Source: an uncultured Saccharospirillaceae bacterium
GTDB taxonomy: Bacteria; Pseudomonadota; Gammaproteobacteria; Pseudomonadales; Oceanobacteraceae
Length of the DNA stretch: 64,000 bases
Direction of reading: 5' to 3'
NCBI GenBank assembly: GCA_947503895.1
Contig: CANNFT010000003.1
Span: 62,001-126,000, forward strand
Part shown: positions 46,493 to 56,189 of the stretch, one piece after another
Numbering within the stretch: position 1 is the stretch's first letter
Layout: each line of letters begins with the position of its first letter
The notes under the pieces: generated by a model
Databases searched by the model: none
The model's input: only the letters and a program-made list of their open reading frames with translations
What the model was told of the DNA's origin: nothing
Made by a program: the position numbers and the translations under genes

Positions 46493-46546
46493 TCAACCAC
46501 TCAACCACTCAACCACTCAACCACTCAACCACTCAACCACTCAACC
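46493..46546. repeat. Tandem octamer repeat
   Basis: Six full copies of TCAACCAC plus six bases of a seventh, without a mismatch. It lies in non-coding DNA, 174 bases before the helicase start codon. Confidence 0.97.
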
Positions 46547-46719
46547 GAATAGCTTGGGTCATATTTGATCAGTTTGAATGACCCCGCCTTGAATCAGATT
46601 GCGATAGCCCCTGGAAGCTGTGCGGCAGGGCGCTGCGGCACCCAGGTCAATTCTTTAAGTAAATACGCCTTGATTGCGCTAAAATGCGCAATATTCCTTT
46701 CGTTCGAGCCCTTATATTA

Positions 46720-48075
46720 ATGTTATCTGATACAGCCAATGCTAACCCTCTCGCCAAATTTAGTGATCTTGGTCTTGCTCCATCGTTGTTGAGTCGACTG
46801 GCTGAACTGGGCTATCAACAGCCAACAGATATTCAATCTAAAGCGATTCCAAGTGTGCTGGCTGGACGTGACCTTATTGGGGGGGCTAATACGGGGTCGG
46901 GTAAAACCGCCACTTTCGCTCTCCCTCTGATTCAAAAGATACATGACCAACAGGCTATTCAGAGTGGGGCTACTTCGCCCGTAAATGGAAACTATGTCTC
47001 TGGGCTGATTTTAGTGCCTACTCGTGAGTTGGCGAAGCAGGTTGCTGACAGTATTCGTTCATATGCCGCGCATTTTAATGGTGCTATCAAAACTGTGGCG
47101 GTATTTGGTGGTGTATCGATTAATACCCAAATGCTGTCACTGCGTGGCGGCGCAGACATATTGGTGGCAACGCCGGGTCGCTTACTAGACTTGATTTCGA
47201 ATAACGCGATTAAGTTGAATCAAGTCAACACGTTGGTGCTTGATGAAGCTGATCGTATGTTGAGCTTAGGTTTCGCTGAGGAGCTTTCAGCTCTGCTGGC
47301 CATTATGCCAGCGCATAAACAAACGTTGTTATTTTCGGCGACTTTCCCCGAGCAAGTTAAATTATTAACTCAGACATTGCTGAGCAACCCAGTTGAAATA
47401 CAAGTACAAGATTCGACCGTGAGCACGCTTGTACAGCGGGTTTTTACGGTTAATAAAGGTGACAAGGTTAATGTTTTAGCGCACTTGATCAAGCAGCATC
47501 AGTGGAAACAGGCGCTCATTTTTGTGAATGCTAAAAATAACTGCGAACACTTAGCGAGCAAGCTTTCTAAGCGTGGTGTGGACGCGGAAGTATTTCACGG
47601 AAACAAAGGGCAGGGGGCACGTACCCGTGTGCTGGAGGCGTTTAAATCCGGTGAGACAGAAATGTTAATTGCAACAGACATCGCAGCACGTGGACTGGAT
47701 ATTGAAAAGCTGCCGGTAGTGATCAATTTTGATTTACCCAGAAGCCCTTCCGATTATATGCACCGTATTGGTCGCAGCGGCCGTGCGGGTGAAGTAGGTT
47801 TGGCGATATCATTGATTGACCATGATGATAGCCATCACTTCAAAGTAATAGAAAAGAAAAACAAAATTCGCTTGGAACGCGAGCAGATTGAAGGGTTTGA
47901 GGTCGATCAAGCGCTTTTTGAATCATTGTCTGCAGCAGCGCTGTCTAAGGACAAGCCAATGGCGAAACCTGCCGGTACGGGTAAGAAGAAAGCAAAGAAA
48001 AAAGCGCAAGAAAATTCAAAAACTACTACACATGTGAATGCTAATATTTGGTCAGGATTTTCTAATAATGATTGA
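46720..48075 (+). CDS. DEAD-box RNA helicase, RhlE-like
   Basis: A 451-residue helicase. Q motif GYQQPTDIQ, motif I ANTGSGKT, motif II DEAD (VLDEADRML), motif III SAT, and motif VI HRIGRSGRAG are all present. The C-terminal Lys-rich tail (KKKAKKKAQE) probably aids RNA binding. RhlE proteins act in ribosome assembly and RNA turnover. No ribosome site decides the start; ATG 46720 fits family N-termini and ATG 46684 is possible. Confidence 0.9.
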   Translation: MLSDTANANPLAKFSDLGLAPSLLSRLAELGYQQPTDIQSKAIPSVLAGRDLIGGANTGSGKTATFALPLIQKIHDQQAIQSGATSPVNGNYVSGLILVPTRELAKQVADSIRSYAAHFNGAIKTVAVFGGVSINTQMLSLRGGADILVATPGRLLDLISNNAIKLNQVNTLVLDEADRMLSLGFAEELSALLAIMPAHKQTLLFSATFPEQVKLLTQTLLSNPVEIQVQDSTVSTLVQRVFTVNKGDKVNVLAHLIKQHQWKQALIFVNAKNNCEHLASKLSKRGVDAEVFHGNKGQGARTRVLEAFKSGETEMLIATDIAARGLDIEKLPVVINFDLPRSPSDYMHRIGRSGRAGEVGLAISLIDHDDSHHFKVIEKKNKIRLEREQIEGFEVDQALFESLSAAALSKDKPMAKPAGTGKKKAKKKAQENSKTTTHVNANIWSGFSNND

Positions 48076-48327
48076 AGGTTGGGCTATTAGATCATCGGGA
48101 TGACTCCGTTAGCCCAGATGCCGGTTAGGGAACGGGTGAATGATCTATCTGTTCAATCAAAGCACCCTTCTTTGCCACAATATAGAGTCCAATCGAAGTG
48201 AAAGTGCGCTATTAGCGCCAATGGAAGTTATCGGGATATGTATTTCAATATGGCGTATTGTGATGTTGACTGCAAAGAGGATGATTAATTAAGGTTAGAG
48301 TGCGAATGGGATTCACATCTTGTGCGC

Positions 48328-48355
48328 AGCCCCTGCTCAGCGGGGGCTATTTTTA
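48328..48355 (+). terminator. Terminator downstream of the helicase gene
   Basis: AGCCCC pairs with GGGGCT and is followed by ATTTTTA. It lies about 250 bases after the helicase stop. The rest of the gap between the convergent helicase and VOC genes (48076-48411) shows nothing notable. Confidence 0.65.
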
Positions 48356-48411
48356 TCTTTGATTTGTTATGTCAATCAAAATCATCCTTCCGATTCACAT
48401 CGTGCCTCGCT

Positions 48412-48831
48412 CTAAACCGTGCTATTTCGTTCGCGCACATCGTCACTCAAATATTCCACAAACTCAATCTCAAACCCAGCTGGATCCAAAAAGTAAACGT
48501 TCTTTCGATATGGGTGCTCAGCACCATTTTGATAGGGTGTATAGCCCGCTGAAGCCAAGCGTTTGATGACTTCAGCGATATTGCTGGTCACATATGCAAA
48601 GTGCGCCAGTCCGACTTGATGGCCCTTTAAATCTCTATTTGCGGCTTCACCATGATCACTGAACGCTAAATATTGATAATCATCCCCAAAATGTAACCAA
48701 TTTCGTGGCTTACCATTCCATTCTCCCGTGCCCTCATCTCTGACGTTCCAGTGTGGAAAGGCGGCTGCATAAAAGCGTAATACGGCTGGAATGTCTTGTA
48801 CGACTAAATTGACATGTTCTAGGTGCATCAT
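48412..48831 (-). CDS. VOC (glyoxalase/bleomycin-resistance) family protein
   Basis: A 139-residue VOC protein with paired beta-alpha-beta-beta-beta units: MMHLEHVNLVVQDIPAVLRFY, a central VGLAHFAYVTSNIAEVIKRL, and YFLDPAGFEIEFVEYL with a metal-ligand type Glu. ATG 48831 follows TGGAGA at a good distance; the frame extends 17 codons upstream. A SoxR-type promoter points at it from 48904-48934, suggesting a role during redox-cycling stress. The substrate is unknown. Confidence 0.83.
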   Translation of the reverse strand: MMHLEHVNLVVQDIPAVLRFYAAAFPHWNVRDEGTGEWNGKPRNWLHFGDDYQYLAFSDHGEAANRDLKGHQVGLAHFAYVTSNIAEVIKRLASAGYTPYQNGAEHPYRKNVYFLDPAGFEIEFVEYLSDDVRERNSTV

Positions 48832-48903
48832 GATTTCTCCATTTGGTGCAGTACTAGGCAAATAGCCCCTGTTCGGGCTCAATTGAATAACAATGTGGAG
48901 GCC

Positions 48904-48934
48904 ATTCTAAAACCTCAAGTTAGGTTGAGGTAAA
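48904..48934 (-). promoter_or_regulatory. SoxR-dependent promoter of the VOC gene
   Basis: On the minus strand TTTACC (48929-48934) and TAGAAT (48904-48909) are 19 bases apart, the stretched spacing that SoxR corrects. The spacer holds the dyad CCTCAA-GTTAGG-TTGAGG (48913-48930), nearly identical to the E. coli soxS site. The start codon is about 75 bases downstream. Confidence 0.85.
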
Positions 48935-48974
48935 GTGTTTTTTTGACTATATTCTTTGGTAGTGTTTCTTTTAA

Positions 48975-49174
48975 GGACGCCGTTCACTAAATGACGAGTC
49001 CTTACTCGGGAAATTGAAACAGTTGTGAAGCGTTACGAGTTTGCCCCACGGGGCTAGGTGGTGATTCCATTTTCTGCGTTGTACTTATTTGACTTAACCG
49101 TTAGATCTTCAATAGCACGCCTTGAACCTGAAAAGACCGCTCGGACAGAGCTTAAGTAACGTTATAGAGATGCC
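48975..49174. mobile_element. Short inverted-repeat element, copy 2
   Basis: About 200 bp similar to the right-hand 205 bp of the copy at 59055-59397, sharing GGACGCCGTTCA, GCACGCCTTGAAC and CAGAGCTTAA. The right end reads inward as GGCATCTCTATAAC. TTTAA occurs at both edges (48970-48974 and 49175-49179). The GGGTGTCTC left end is missing. It separates soxR from the SoxR-box promoter. Confidence 0.6.
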
Positions 49175-49195
49175 TTTAAATTGAAAAATAAGCCA

Positions 49196-49648
49196 ATGGT
49201 TAAGAGCAAAGAGTTAACGGTGGGCAAGGTGGCTGACCGCAGTGGAGTAAAAGTGAGTACCTTACATTTTTATGAAGAAAAAGGGCTTATTCATAGCTGG
49301 CGTAATCAAGGCAATCAGCGGCGCTATCACCCGCATGTATTGAGGCGAATATCTGTCATCAAAGCGGCCCAAAAAATGGGCATCAGCTTGGCCTCAATTA
49401 AGGAAGCATTTGAATCGTTACCGGATGGTCGAACGCCGAATGCGGACGATTGGGCAAAGTTATCGCGTACTTGGCATAAAGAATTAACTGAACGCATAGC
49501 CTATATGGAGAGGCTACGAGATTCGTTAACCGGTTGCATCGGGTGTGGCTGTTTGTCCATGAAGAATTGCCCAATATACAATGAAGACGATAAGCTAAAA
49601 TCCAATGGCCCTGGGGCTGTGCTCCTCGAAGGGCTAAATAAATGCTAA
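49196..49648 (+). CDS. soxR: Redox-sensing MerR-family activator SoxR
   Basis: A 150-residue MerR protein. The winged helix is at about residues 5-45 (VGKVADRSGVKVSTLHFYEEKGL), a dimerisation helix follows, and the cluster-binding motif CIGCGCLSMKNC (CxxCxCx5C) near 115-126 holds the [2Fe-2S] centre. ATG 49196 is preferred; an in-frame TTG at 49181 directly abuts the inserted element. The gene is divergent from the VOC gene whose promoter has the SoxR box. No soxS is present, as usual outside enterobacteria. Confidence 0.94.
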   Translation: MVKSKELTVGKVADRSGVKVSTLHFYEEKGLIHSWRNQGNQRRYHPHVLRRISVIKAAQKMGISLASIKEAFESLPDGRTPNADDWAKLSRTWHKELTERIAYMERLRDSLTGCIGCGCLSMKNCPIYNEDDKLKSNGPGAVLLEGLNKC

Positions 49649-49678
49649 GTTGAGCTTGGCTTAAATATCGCGTCAATG

Positions 49679-51226
49679 TTAGCGAAAACGCTCAATTATT
49701 GAACGTTGTTCTTTAATTAAATCGGAAACTTCTTTTGAGGCCTCCTGGCTCTGCGATGCGAACTGGCTATTGGCCTCAGCGCTTTCTCTAATGGTATTCA
49801 TATGCAGGTTGATTTGATTAGCTCCCTCAAGTTGTTCTGACGTTGCATGTTTAATGGAACTCATCTGGCGATTGATTTCATTCACTGAGCCATTAATCAG
49901 CGTCAGCATGTTATATGTAGATTGAAGTTGCTCTGCATTATCATTTGCCTGTTCTTGTGTGTGATCCATGGTGGAAGTCGTTCGTTGAACACCTTGGCGT
50001 AGCTCATCAATTATCTTTCTAATTTCTTCCGTTGATTCTTGTGTTCGATTCGCAAGACTTCTTACTTCATCTGCTACAACGGCAAAACCACGACCTTGTT
50101 CACCTGCACGGGCCGCTTCTATCGCTGCATTTAAGGCTAATAAATTCGTTTGTTCGGCGATGCTTTTTATTGTTTCCAAAAAGCTATGAATAGACTCAGC
50201 ATTTTCTGCGAGTGTTTGCACTGATTTAGATGCCTCCCCTAATGAGGCCGCCATGCTATTTAAACTGTTGCGTGCGGTCTGCATTTGGCCTTCGCATTTA
50301 GTAGTATCTTGATGAGCGGAGCTGGTTTGTTCGGCTGTTTCGCTCACCGATTGCGAGATGGTATCAATCTGAGCCGTAACTTCTTCGAAAGCTGCTGCAA
50401 ACATATTTGCAGCATCCAATTGCTCATTTAATTTATCTAAACTGTCAACAGCGGCTTTATTGCTTCTCTGGCTTGCAGATTGAATAGACGGAATTGTATC
50501 TTGTATTCGTTCCATTAAAGTTAATATTTGGCTTTCTAAATGCTGAAAGGCAAACAATATGGTACCCGCATCATCTGTTCTGCCAGTAAATAAGTATGCG
50601 GCTAAGGGATCATGGTTAATTTTACGGGCTTTTTTTAATACATCTGCGAGCCTTAGAGATTGCCACTTGGAGACTACAATCGTTCCGGCAACCGGAATTA
50701 ATGCCACAAATGGGTTCACCCAAGTAGCCAACGCCACAGCCGCCGCACCTAAACATAAATTACCTATAATTGCCCATGGTAGGGATTCGATTTTGCTTCG
50801 CTTAGGAATTGCAGATTTGCCAGCATTAATACGTTTATAGGTTACTTCTGCTCGGCTGATTTGTTCTTTTTCCGGCAGGTGGCGAACAGATTCATAGCCT
50901 ATGATGGAGCCGTTTTCTTTGACTGGGACGACAAATGCATCAACCCAGTAATGGTCTCCACTTTTACAGCGATTTTTAACAAGCCCTTTCCACGACTGAC
51001 CAGATTTAATTTTATCCCATAGCAATGTAAATGCAGCGGGCGGCATGTCGGGATGGCGAACGACATTGTGGCTTGTTCCCAACAGTTCTTCCTGTTTAAA
51101 CCCAGAAATCTCTTCGAAATCGCCGTTTGCATGCGTAATCTGACCTTTAAGATCAGTTGACGAGATTAAGCGTTTACTTTTGTCGTATATCTGTTCTTTT
51201 TGAGTGACGGGTAAATTCTTCTTCAT
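49679..51226 (-). CDS. PAS-containing methyl-accepting chemotaxis protein, Aer-like
   Basis: A 515-residue chemoreceptor. An N-terminal PAS domain (about 15-120; [43 protein letters not shown]) resembles the FAD-binding PAS of Aer. Two close hydrophobic segments lie at about 150-188. The signalling hairpin with [20 protein letters not shown] spans about 365-400. It has no periplasmic domain, so it senses internal redox or energy state. It converges on soxR. Confidence 0.9.
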   Translation of the reverse strand: MKKNLPVTQKEQIYDKSKRLISSTDLKGQITHANGDFEEISGFKQEELLGTSHNVVRHPDMPPAAFTLLWDKIKSGQSWKGLVKNRCKSGDHYWVDAFVVPVKENGSIIGYESVRHLPEKEQISRAEVTYKRINAGKSAIPKRSKIESLPWAIIGNLCLGAAAVALATWVNPFVALIPVAGTIVVSKWQSLRLADVLKKARKINHDPLAAYLFTGRTDDAGTILFAFQHLESQILTLMERIQDTIPSIQSASQRSNKAAVDSLDKLNEQLDAANMFAAAFEEVTAQIDTISQSVSETAEQTSSAHQDTTKCEGQMQTARNSLNSMAASLGEASKSVQTLAENAESIHSFLETIKSIAEQTNLLALNAAIEAARAGEQGRGFAVVADEVRSLANRTQESTEEIRKIIDELRQGVQRTTSTMDHTQEQANDNAEQLQSTYNMLTLINGSVNEINRQMSSIKHATSEQLEGANQINLHMNTIRESAEANSQFASQSQEASKEVSDLIKEQRSIIERFR

Positions 51227-51613
51227 AAGAAATTGAGCTTCTATAACTTCTATGAATGGTTAACTTTCTTTCATTAGTCTAGACGATGTCGAGCAGTCAA
51301 AGTGAAAACATCGGATTTGTTTTAAATTTATGCTCGATATTTGTGATGAGTGGCAGTACTTGACTAATTATGTAGTTTGATCCGTCTTTGCATAACATAC
51401 ACGCCTTTTCAAAGGGTGAAATTCACAAATTACCCATTAGGTTCATCACATCATGTACTGTAAAGCGTTTAGGATTTAGTATCTGAGCTTGATGACCATG
51501 CCGATCTTTTAATGGTGGGTCGTCCGTTCGTGCTCAGATTCTAAAATTAAGACAGCATGTAAACATCATTCCATAACAACAGCATTCTATAACAACAAGA
51601 TTGGGGTAACGCT
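51227..51613. other. Divergent intergenic region
   Basis: 387 bases between the chemoreceptor gene (-) and the DUF4336 gene (+). A short direct duplication, CATAACAACA/TATAACAACA, lies just before the DUF4336 start. Nothing else stands out. Confidence 0.4.
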
Positions 51614-52294
51614 GTGGCATTAGAAAACATTGCACCTAATGTATGGTGTGTGTCAGCACACCACCGGTTTTTAGGGGCGCACATCGACACCCGTATGACC
51701 ATCATTAAGCTTCGTAATGGTGACTTATGGATTCATTCACCCGTTCAGCTCGATGAAGATGACCTTCACCAAATTAAAATGTTAGGTAAGGTTCAATACA
51801 TCGTTTGCCCAAACTTGTATCACCATATGTACGTCGCATCTGCCATCGGCTATTTTCCAGACGCCATATTGGTTGCTCCCAAAAAGCTGTATAAAAAGAG
51901 GGCGGATATTGCATTTGACGTTGAGTTGAACGAAAAAATAAATGCTCCATGGAAAGATGAGCTTGCCCCTTTTGAGATAAAAGGCAGTCTTCTAAACGAA
52001 ACCGTTTTCTTTCATCATGAATCACAAACTTTGATATCGTCCGATTTAGTCGAGAATTTTAAATCCAGCGAGCACTTCTATACGAAGCTATACCTAAAAT
52101 TAATGGGATTGGAAAATCGAATCACTTGGGCTGTGCCGCTTCGGTTACTTTATTGGAATCGTGCACGGGCGAGAACCTGCATAAACAAGATTTATGAGCT
52201 ACCCATCAATAATCTTATAGTAGCCCATGGCAATAACGTTTTGGGCGGCGGACTGGATGAATTAAAAAAAGGACTAAAGTGGTTGATGGGATAA
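51614..52294 (+). CDS. DUF4336 family, metallo-beta-lactamase-like protein
   Basis: A 226-residue protein. LWIHSPVQLDEDD, YIVCPNLYHHMYV and IVAHGNNV match DUF4336, a relative of the MBL fold in which most zinc ligands are changed; only YHHMY keeps a His pair. Function unknown. It starts with GTG or the in-frame codon of that position and is transcribed alone. Confidence 0.75.
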   Translation: MALENIAPNVWCVSAHHRFLGAHIDTRMTIIKLRNGDLWIHSPVQLDEDDLHQIKMLGKVQYIVCPNLYHHMYVASAIGYFPDAILVAPKKLYKKRADIAFDVELNEKINAPWKDELAPFEIKGSLLNETVFFHHESQTLISSDLVENFKSSEHFYTKLYLKLMGLENRITWAVPLRLLYWNRARARTCINKIYELPINNLIVAHGNNVLGGGLDELKKGLKWLMG

Positions 52295-52607
52295 AAGTGC
52301 ATATTTCGGAAGGGGTCTATACCCAGTGATGTTATGCAGTACTTTAAAGATTGACATAAAATTTACAGTGCTCAATAAGCATAACAGGCTCTGGCGTCGT
52401 GGTTTGCAGAATGCATATGCGACTCTTTAAGTGCCTCAGTATGTATTCTGCATGAGAAGAAGCGAGTCGGTTGCATAGTGCGTCTGAAATACTGCAAGTC
52501 AGTCGCCTGTGCCTCGCATCGTTTTGAGGGTTGATGCCGCATGGTTGCACATTGTGAGTAGCGAAAAATAATCCGGCTGATACCACTCGTGCCGTAGGGC
52601 AGCGAAT
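52295..52607. other. Intergenic region between convergent DUF4336 and atuR genes
   Basis: 313 bases. TGCAGAATGCATA (52405-52417) and TATGTATTCTGCA (52440-52452) form a 13-base inverted repeat with one mismatch and a 22-base loop. No T-run follows. No gene was seen. Confidence 0.5.
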
Positions 52608-53225
52608 TTACTGGGTTGGATCAGAAAGAGCCAATATTAAAGTTTGCTGGGCTAAATCCTCTATGGTCATATCGCCATCTACTCTATACCAAGTAGTGGA
52701 CCATCCGATTGCGCCTGAAAGCAGTCTCCGAAGTATGAAGGGTTTATTTTTAATTTTATTTTCTTTTGCGCATTCCGCGAGCGTACTGAGCCAAAGCGAT
52801 TCATACTCATCTCTAAGTTGTAGAATGTACTTTTGTTTTTCTTCATTTAAGCTTCGCCACTCATACACCAATACACTCATCGCCTCGCCTGTTTCTTTAT
52901 GAACAGACTCCAGTTCACAGGTGATAAGAGACAACAACTTTTCTTCGGGCGCGATTTTAGTGTCGAGTGCAGCGTGCATGCGTGCCAAATTGATGATGAT
53001 GGTTTCTTCCATGACACCCAGTAAAATGTCTTCTTTGGTTTTGAAGTGGTGAAATAAACTGCCGCTTTGTATACCGACAGCCTTCCCCAGTTCCCTCACG
53101 GTTGTGCGTTCAAATCCTTTCGTTTTGAATAAATGTGCTGCTGCACGAATTAATTTACCTTTTGCACTGGCTGGGTCAGTGACTTGGCCTGCGTCGATCA
53201 ATGGTTGAAGGACCGTGTCTGTCAT
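52608..53225 (-). CDS. atuR: TetR-family regulator, probable AtuR
   Basis: A 205-residue TetR regulator with helix-turn-helix TTVRELGKAVGIQSGSLFHHFKTKEDIL (about 42-69). ATG 53225 has AGGA upstream at seven bases' distance; the frame runs to 53273, but that part would overlap a palindrome likely to be an operator. It is divergent from atuA with two dyads between, as described for AtuR of Pseudomonas, a repressor of acyclic terpene utilisation genes. Identity is from position and type. Confidence 0.8.
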   Translation of the reverse strand: MTDTVLQPLIDAGQVTDPASAKGKLIRAAAHLFKTKGFERTTVRELGKAVGIQSGSLFHHFKTKEDILLGVMEETIIINLARMHAALDTKIAPEEKLLSLITCELESVHKETGEAMSVLVYEWRSLNEEKQKYILQLRDEYESLWLSTLAECAKENKIKNKPFILRRLLSGAIGWSTTWYRVDGDMTIEDLAQQTLILALSDPTQ

Positions 53226-53259
53226 GAGGCTATCCTGATGTATCGCCATAATTCTATAA

Positions 53260-53271
53260 GTACGTTCGTAC
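53260..53271. promoter_or_regulatory. Candidate AtuR operator 1
   Basis: GTACG-TT-CGTAC, a perfect 5-bp dyad 35 bases upstream of the atuR start codon. Confidence 0.45.
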
Positions 53272-53425
53272 AACTATAAACTGGTGAGTGCTCAAAAGTC
53301 ATTACCCTACACCTTAGAGGTAACCGTTTTCAGGGGGTTGGCAGCTTTCTGATGGCATAAATCGCTGATTCCCACTGAAAAGCTGAGGCTTTTGGCCATT
53401 ATTATTGAAAGGTTTTGCGTTGTAA

Positions 53426-53443
53426 ACCAAGCGCTTGCTTGGT
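53426..53443. promoter_or_regulatory. Candidate AtuR operator 2
   Basis: ACCAAGC-GCTT-GCTTGGT, a perfect 7-bp dyad 66 bases upstream of the atuA start codon. Its sequence differs from the other dyad, so only one may be the true AtuR site. Confidence 0.45.
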
Positions 53444-53508
53444 AGTCTGAATGGTATTCAATCGTGTCGAGAGCCTCAATGGCTCAAATAGAAAGGGATG
53501 ATGCCCAT

Positions 53509-55299
53509 ATGACCTCTAAAACTGTGCGTATTGGTTGCGCATCTGCATTTTGGGGAGATACCTCAACCGCAGCCGCTCAACTGGTTAAAGGCGGAAAATT
53601 GGATTATCTCGTCTTTGATTATCTCGCTGAAGTGACCATGTCTATTATGGCCGGCGCCAAAATGAAAGACCCTAAAATGGGTTACGCCCCAGATTTCGTC
53701 GAAGTCATGGGTGGTTTACTGCCCACGATTAAAGAACAAGGTATTAAGGTAATTGCTAACGCCGGTGGCGTTAATTCGTTAGCGTGTCGTGATGCGCTAT
53801 TGTCAAAAATTGAAGCGGCTGGGTTAGAGCTCACCGTTGCGGTTGTAGAAGGCGATAATTTAACGGCCCGTCAAAGTGAGTTTGTGAAAGCAGGGGTGAC
53901 CGAAATGTTTAGTGGTCAATCTTGCCCTCCAATGATGGTCAGTGCGAATGCTTACTTGGGGCTTCCGGGGATCGCTGATGCACTCGCTGCGAATGCGGAC
54001 ATAGTCATTACGGGTCGTGTGACAGACAGCGCTGTTGTGTCTGGAGCATTGGTGCACGAGTTTGATTGGTCTCTTTCTGATTATGACAAGTTGTCCCAAG
54101 CATCGTTAGCCGGTCACATAATCGAGTGCGGTGCACAATGCACGGGTGGTAATTTTACCGACTGGGAATCGGTTCCGGGCTACGACAACATGGGTTTTCC
54201 AATTGTCGAAGTTTCATCTGACGCCAGCTTTATTGTTTCCAAGCCAGCCGAAACGGGAGGTCTTATTACACCGTTTACCGTTGGTGAGCAGGTGGTATAT
54301 GAAATAGGCGATCCTTGTGCCTATATTCTGCCCGATGTGATTTGTGACTTTTCGAATGTTCAACTTAAACAAGAGCGTGAGAATGTCGTTAGGGTGACCG
54401 GTGCAAAAGGATTACCCCCGACCGATTCGTATAAAGTATCAGCCACCTACCCTAACGGATTTAAATGTGTGGCTTCATTTTTAATTGGCGGAATGGATGC
54501 TGCGAAAAAAGGTCAGCGTGTTGCAGAAGCGACGTTGAAAAAAATCAGCCACATTTTCGAAGAGAGAGGATTTAAACCCTTCTCGGATTCAAATATTGAG
54601 ATATTAGGGTCAGAAGCGACGTATGGTACTCAAGCCAAGCGCTCAGATACACGGGAAGTCGTGGTTAAAATAGCGGTTAGCCATCCAGATAAAAAAGCGT
54701 TAGTGCTTTTCAGTCGCGAAATCGCACAAGCCGCTACCGCAATGGCGCCGGGTCTAACCGGTATTGTGGGGGGGCGTCCTACGGTATTTCCAAAAATTCA
54801 GCTATTTTCATTTTTGATTCCTAAGTCCACCGTGCAAACACGAGTCAATATTAATAATGAAATACGGGCCGTTGATGTGCCCTTAACGGGTAATAATGAC
54901 GTGTCATCATCGGTATGCCATATACCAATGTGCGATGAGTCGCCAACAGCCGTAGTGCCCTTAATTAAATTAGCCGTCGCAAGAAGCGGAGACAAAGGCA
55001 ATCACAGTAACATTGGTGTGATTGCGCGAAAAGAAAAGTACCTTCCTTATATCTCGCAGTCACTATCCGCGGAGTCTGTTCAGGAATATATGAAACACGT
55101 TCTTAATGATACCACTAGCCGTGTTTCGAAATTCTATATGCCAGGCTTAAACGCCTTGAACTTTTTACTAGAAAACAGCCTCGGCGGCGGGGGAGTGGCG
55201 AGCTTACGAATCGATCCGCAAGGTAAAGCGTTTGCTCAGCAGCTACTGGAATTCCCTATCAATGTTCCTGCATCGATTGCTAAGGAAGTGATGTCATGA
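53509..55299 (+). CDS. atuA: Acyclic terpene utilisation protein AtuA
   Basis: A 596-residue protein. It begins [16 protein letters not shown] and has [25 protein letters not shown] and a C-terminal [17 protein letters not shown], the AtuA (DUF1446) pattern. AtuA is needed for citronellol/geraniol growth in Pseudomonas, but its chemistry is not settled. ATG 53509 follows AAGGGA by ten bases and matches the family N-terminus; earlier in-frame starts exist at 53464 and 53479. It overlaps atuB by four bases (ATGA). Confidence 0.9.
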   Translation: MTSKTVRIGCASAFWGDTSTAAAQLVKGGKLDYLVFDYLAEVTMSIMAGAKMKDPKMGYAPDFVEVMGGLLPTIKEQGIKVIANAGGVNSLACRDALLSKIEAAGLELTVAVVEGDNLTARQSEFVKAGVTEMFSGQSCPPMMVSANAYLGLPGIADALAANADIVITGRVTDSAVVSGALVHEFDWSLSDYDKLSQASLAGHIIECGAQCTGGNFTDWESVPGYDNMGFPIVEVSSDASFIVSKPAETGGLITPFTVGEQVVYEIGDPCAYILPDVICDFSNVQLKQERENVVRVTGAKGLPPTDSYKVSATYPNGFKCVASFLIGGMDAAKKGQRVAEATLKKISHIFEERGFKPFSDSNIEILGSEATYGTQAKRSDTREVVVKIAVSHPDKKALVLFSREIAQAATAMAPGLTGIVGGRPTVFPKIQLFSFLIPKSTVQTRVNINNEIRAVDVPLTGNNDVSSSVCHIPMCDESPTAVVPLIKLAVARSGDKGNHSNIGVIARKEKYLPYISQSLSAESVQEYMKHVLNDTTSRVSKFYMPGLNALNFLLENSLGGGGVASLRIDPQGKAFAQQLLEFPINVPASIAKEVMS

Positions 55300-56183
55300 G
55301 CTATCGTAGCATTTTTCACCCCGATTTATTTTCAGGCAAAACGATTGTAGTGACCGGTGGTGGCAGTGGAATAGGCCGGTGTACGGCTCATGAGCTTGCA
55401 AGCTTAGGTGCCCGCGTTGTATTGATTGGCCGCAAAGAAGAAAAACTGAAATCCGTTCAATCTGAAATTACAGAAGATGGTGGCGAAGCCGATTACGCTG
55501 TTTGTGATATTCGCGAAGAAGAAGCCGTAAAAAATACCGTTCAATCCATTATTAATAAATACGAACGCATAGATGGACTGTTGAATAATGCAGGCGGGCA
55601 ATACCCTTCACCGTTGTCTGCCATTAATCAAAAAGGCTTTGAAACAGTTGTCCGCACCAACCTTGTGGGTGGATTCTTATTTGCTCGTGAAGTGTATAAC
55701 CAATGCATGGTCAAAAAAGGTGGGTCAATCGTCAATATAATCGCTGATATGTGGGGAGGCATGCCGGGGATGGGACATTCCGGAGCGGCCCGTGCAGGAA
55801 TGGATAATTTTACTAAAACCGCTGCGTTCGAATGGGGTCAATCGGGTGTTCGAGTGAATGCAGTCGCACCGGGTTGGATTATTTCAAGTGGCATGGACAC
55901 CTATGATGGTGCTTTTAAAGCCATCATTCCGCAGTTGGAAAATGCTGTGCCGTTAAAAAGAATGGGAACAGAATCTGAAACGAGTTCGGCGATTTGTTTT
56001 TTACTGAGTGAAGGTGCCTCGTTTGTGAGTGGTGCGACGTTAAAGATTGATGGTGCAGCGTCATTGGGGAATCGTATGTGGCCCTTACCCAATGCGAAAA
56101 ATAATGCGCCTTACAATGGTTTCCATCGAGCCGTTATGCCTGATGTATTAAAAGACAACAGCAGTGCTTCCGAAAAGGAATAA
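55296..56183 (+). CDS. atuB: SDR oxidoreductase AtuB, enoyl-CoA reductase-like
   Basis: A 295-residue SDR with TGGGSGIG (20-27) and NNAG (97-100). At the usual YxxxK site it reads HSGAARAG (161-168): Tyr is Ser and Lys is Arg. The same HSGAARAG occurs in peroxisomal trans-2-enoyl-CoA reductases, and a similar variation in 2,4-dienoyl-CoA reductases, so it more likely acts on an unsaturated acyl-CoA than on an alcohol. It overlaps atuA by four bases and is six bases before atuC. Confidence 0.88.
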   Translation: MSYRSIFHPDLFSGKTIVVTGGGSGIGRCTAHELASLGARVVLIGRKEEKLKSVQSEITEDGGEADYAVCDIREEEAVKNTVQSIINKYERIDGLLNNAGGQYPSPLSAINQKGFETVVRTNLVGGFLFAREVYNQCMVKKGGSIVNIIADMWGGMPGMGHSGAARAGMDNFTKTAAFEWGQSGVRVNAVAPGWIISSGMDTYDGAFKAIIPQLENAVPLKRMGTESETSSAICFLLSEGASFVSGATLKIDGAASLGNRMWPLPNAKNNAPYNGFHRAVMPDVLKDNSSASEKE

Positions 56184-56189
56184 TTTATT

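Noticed and set aside
46493-46546. CRISPR array
   Set aside because: The units are contiguous 8-mers without spacers.
55296-56183. AtuB as an inactive pseudogene because Tyr/Lys are missing
   Set aside because: The same HSGAARAG motif is found in active enoyl-CoA reductases and the frame is intact and coupled to atuA.
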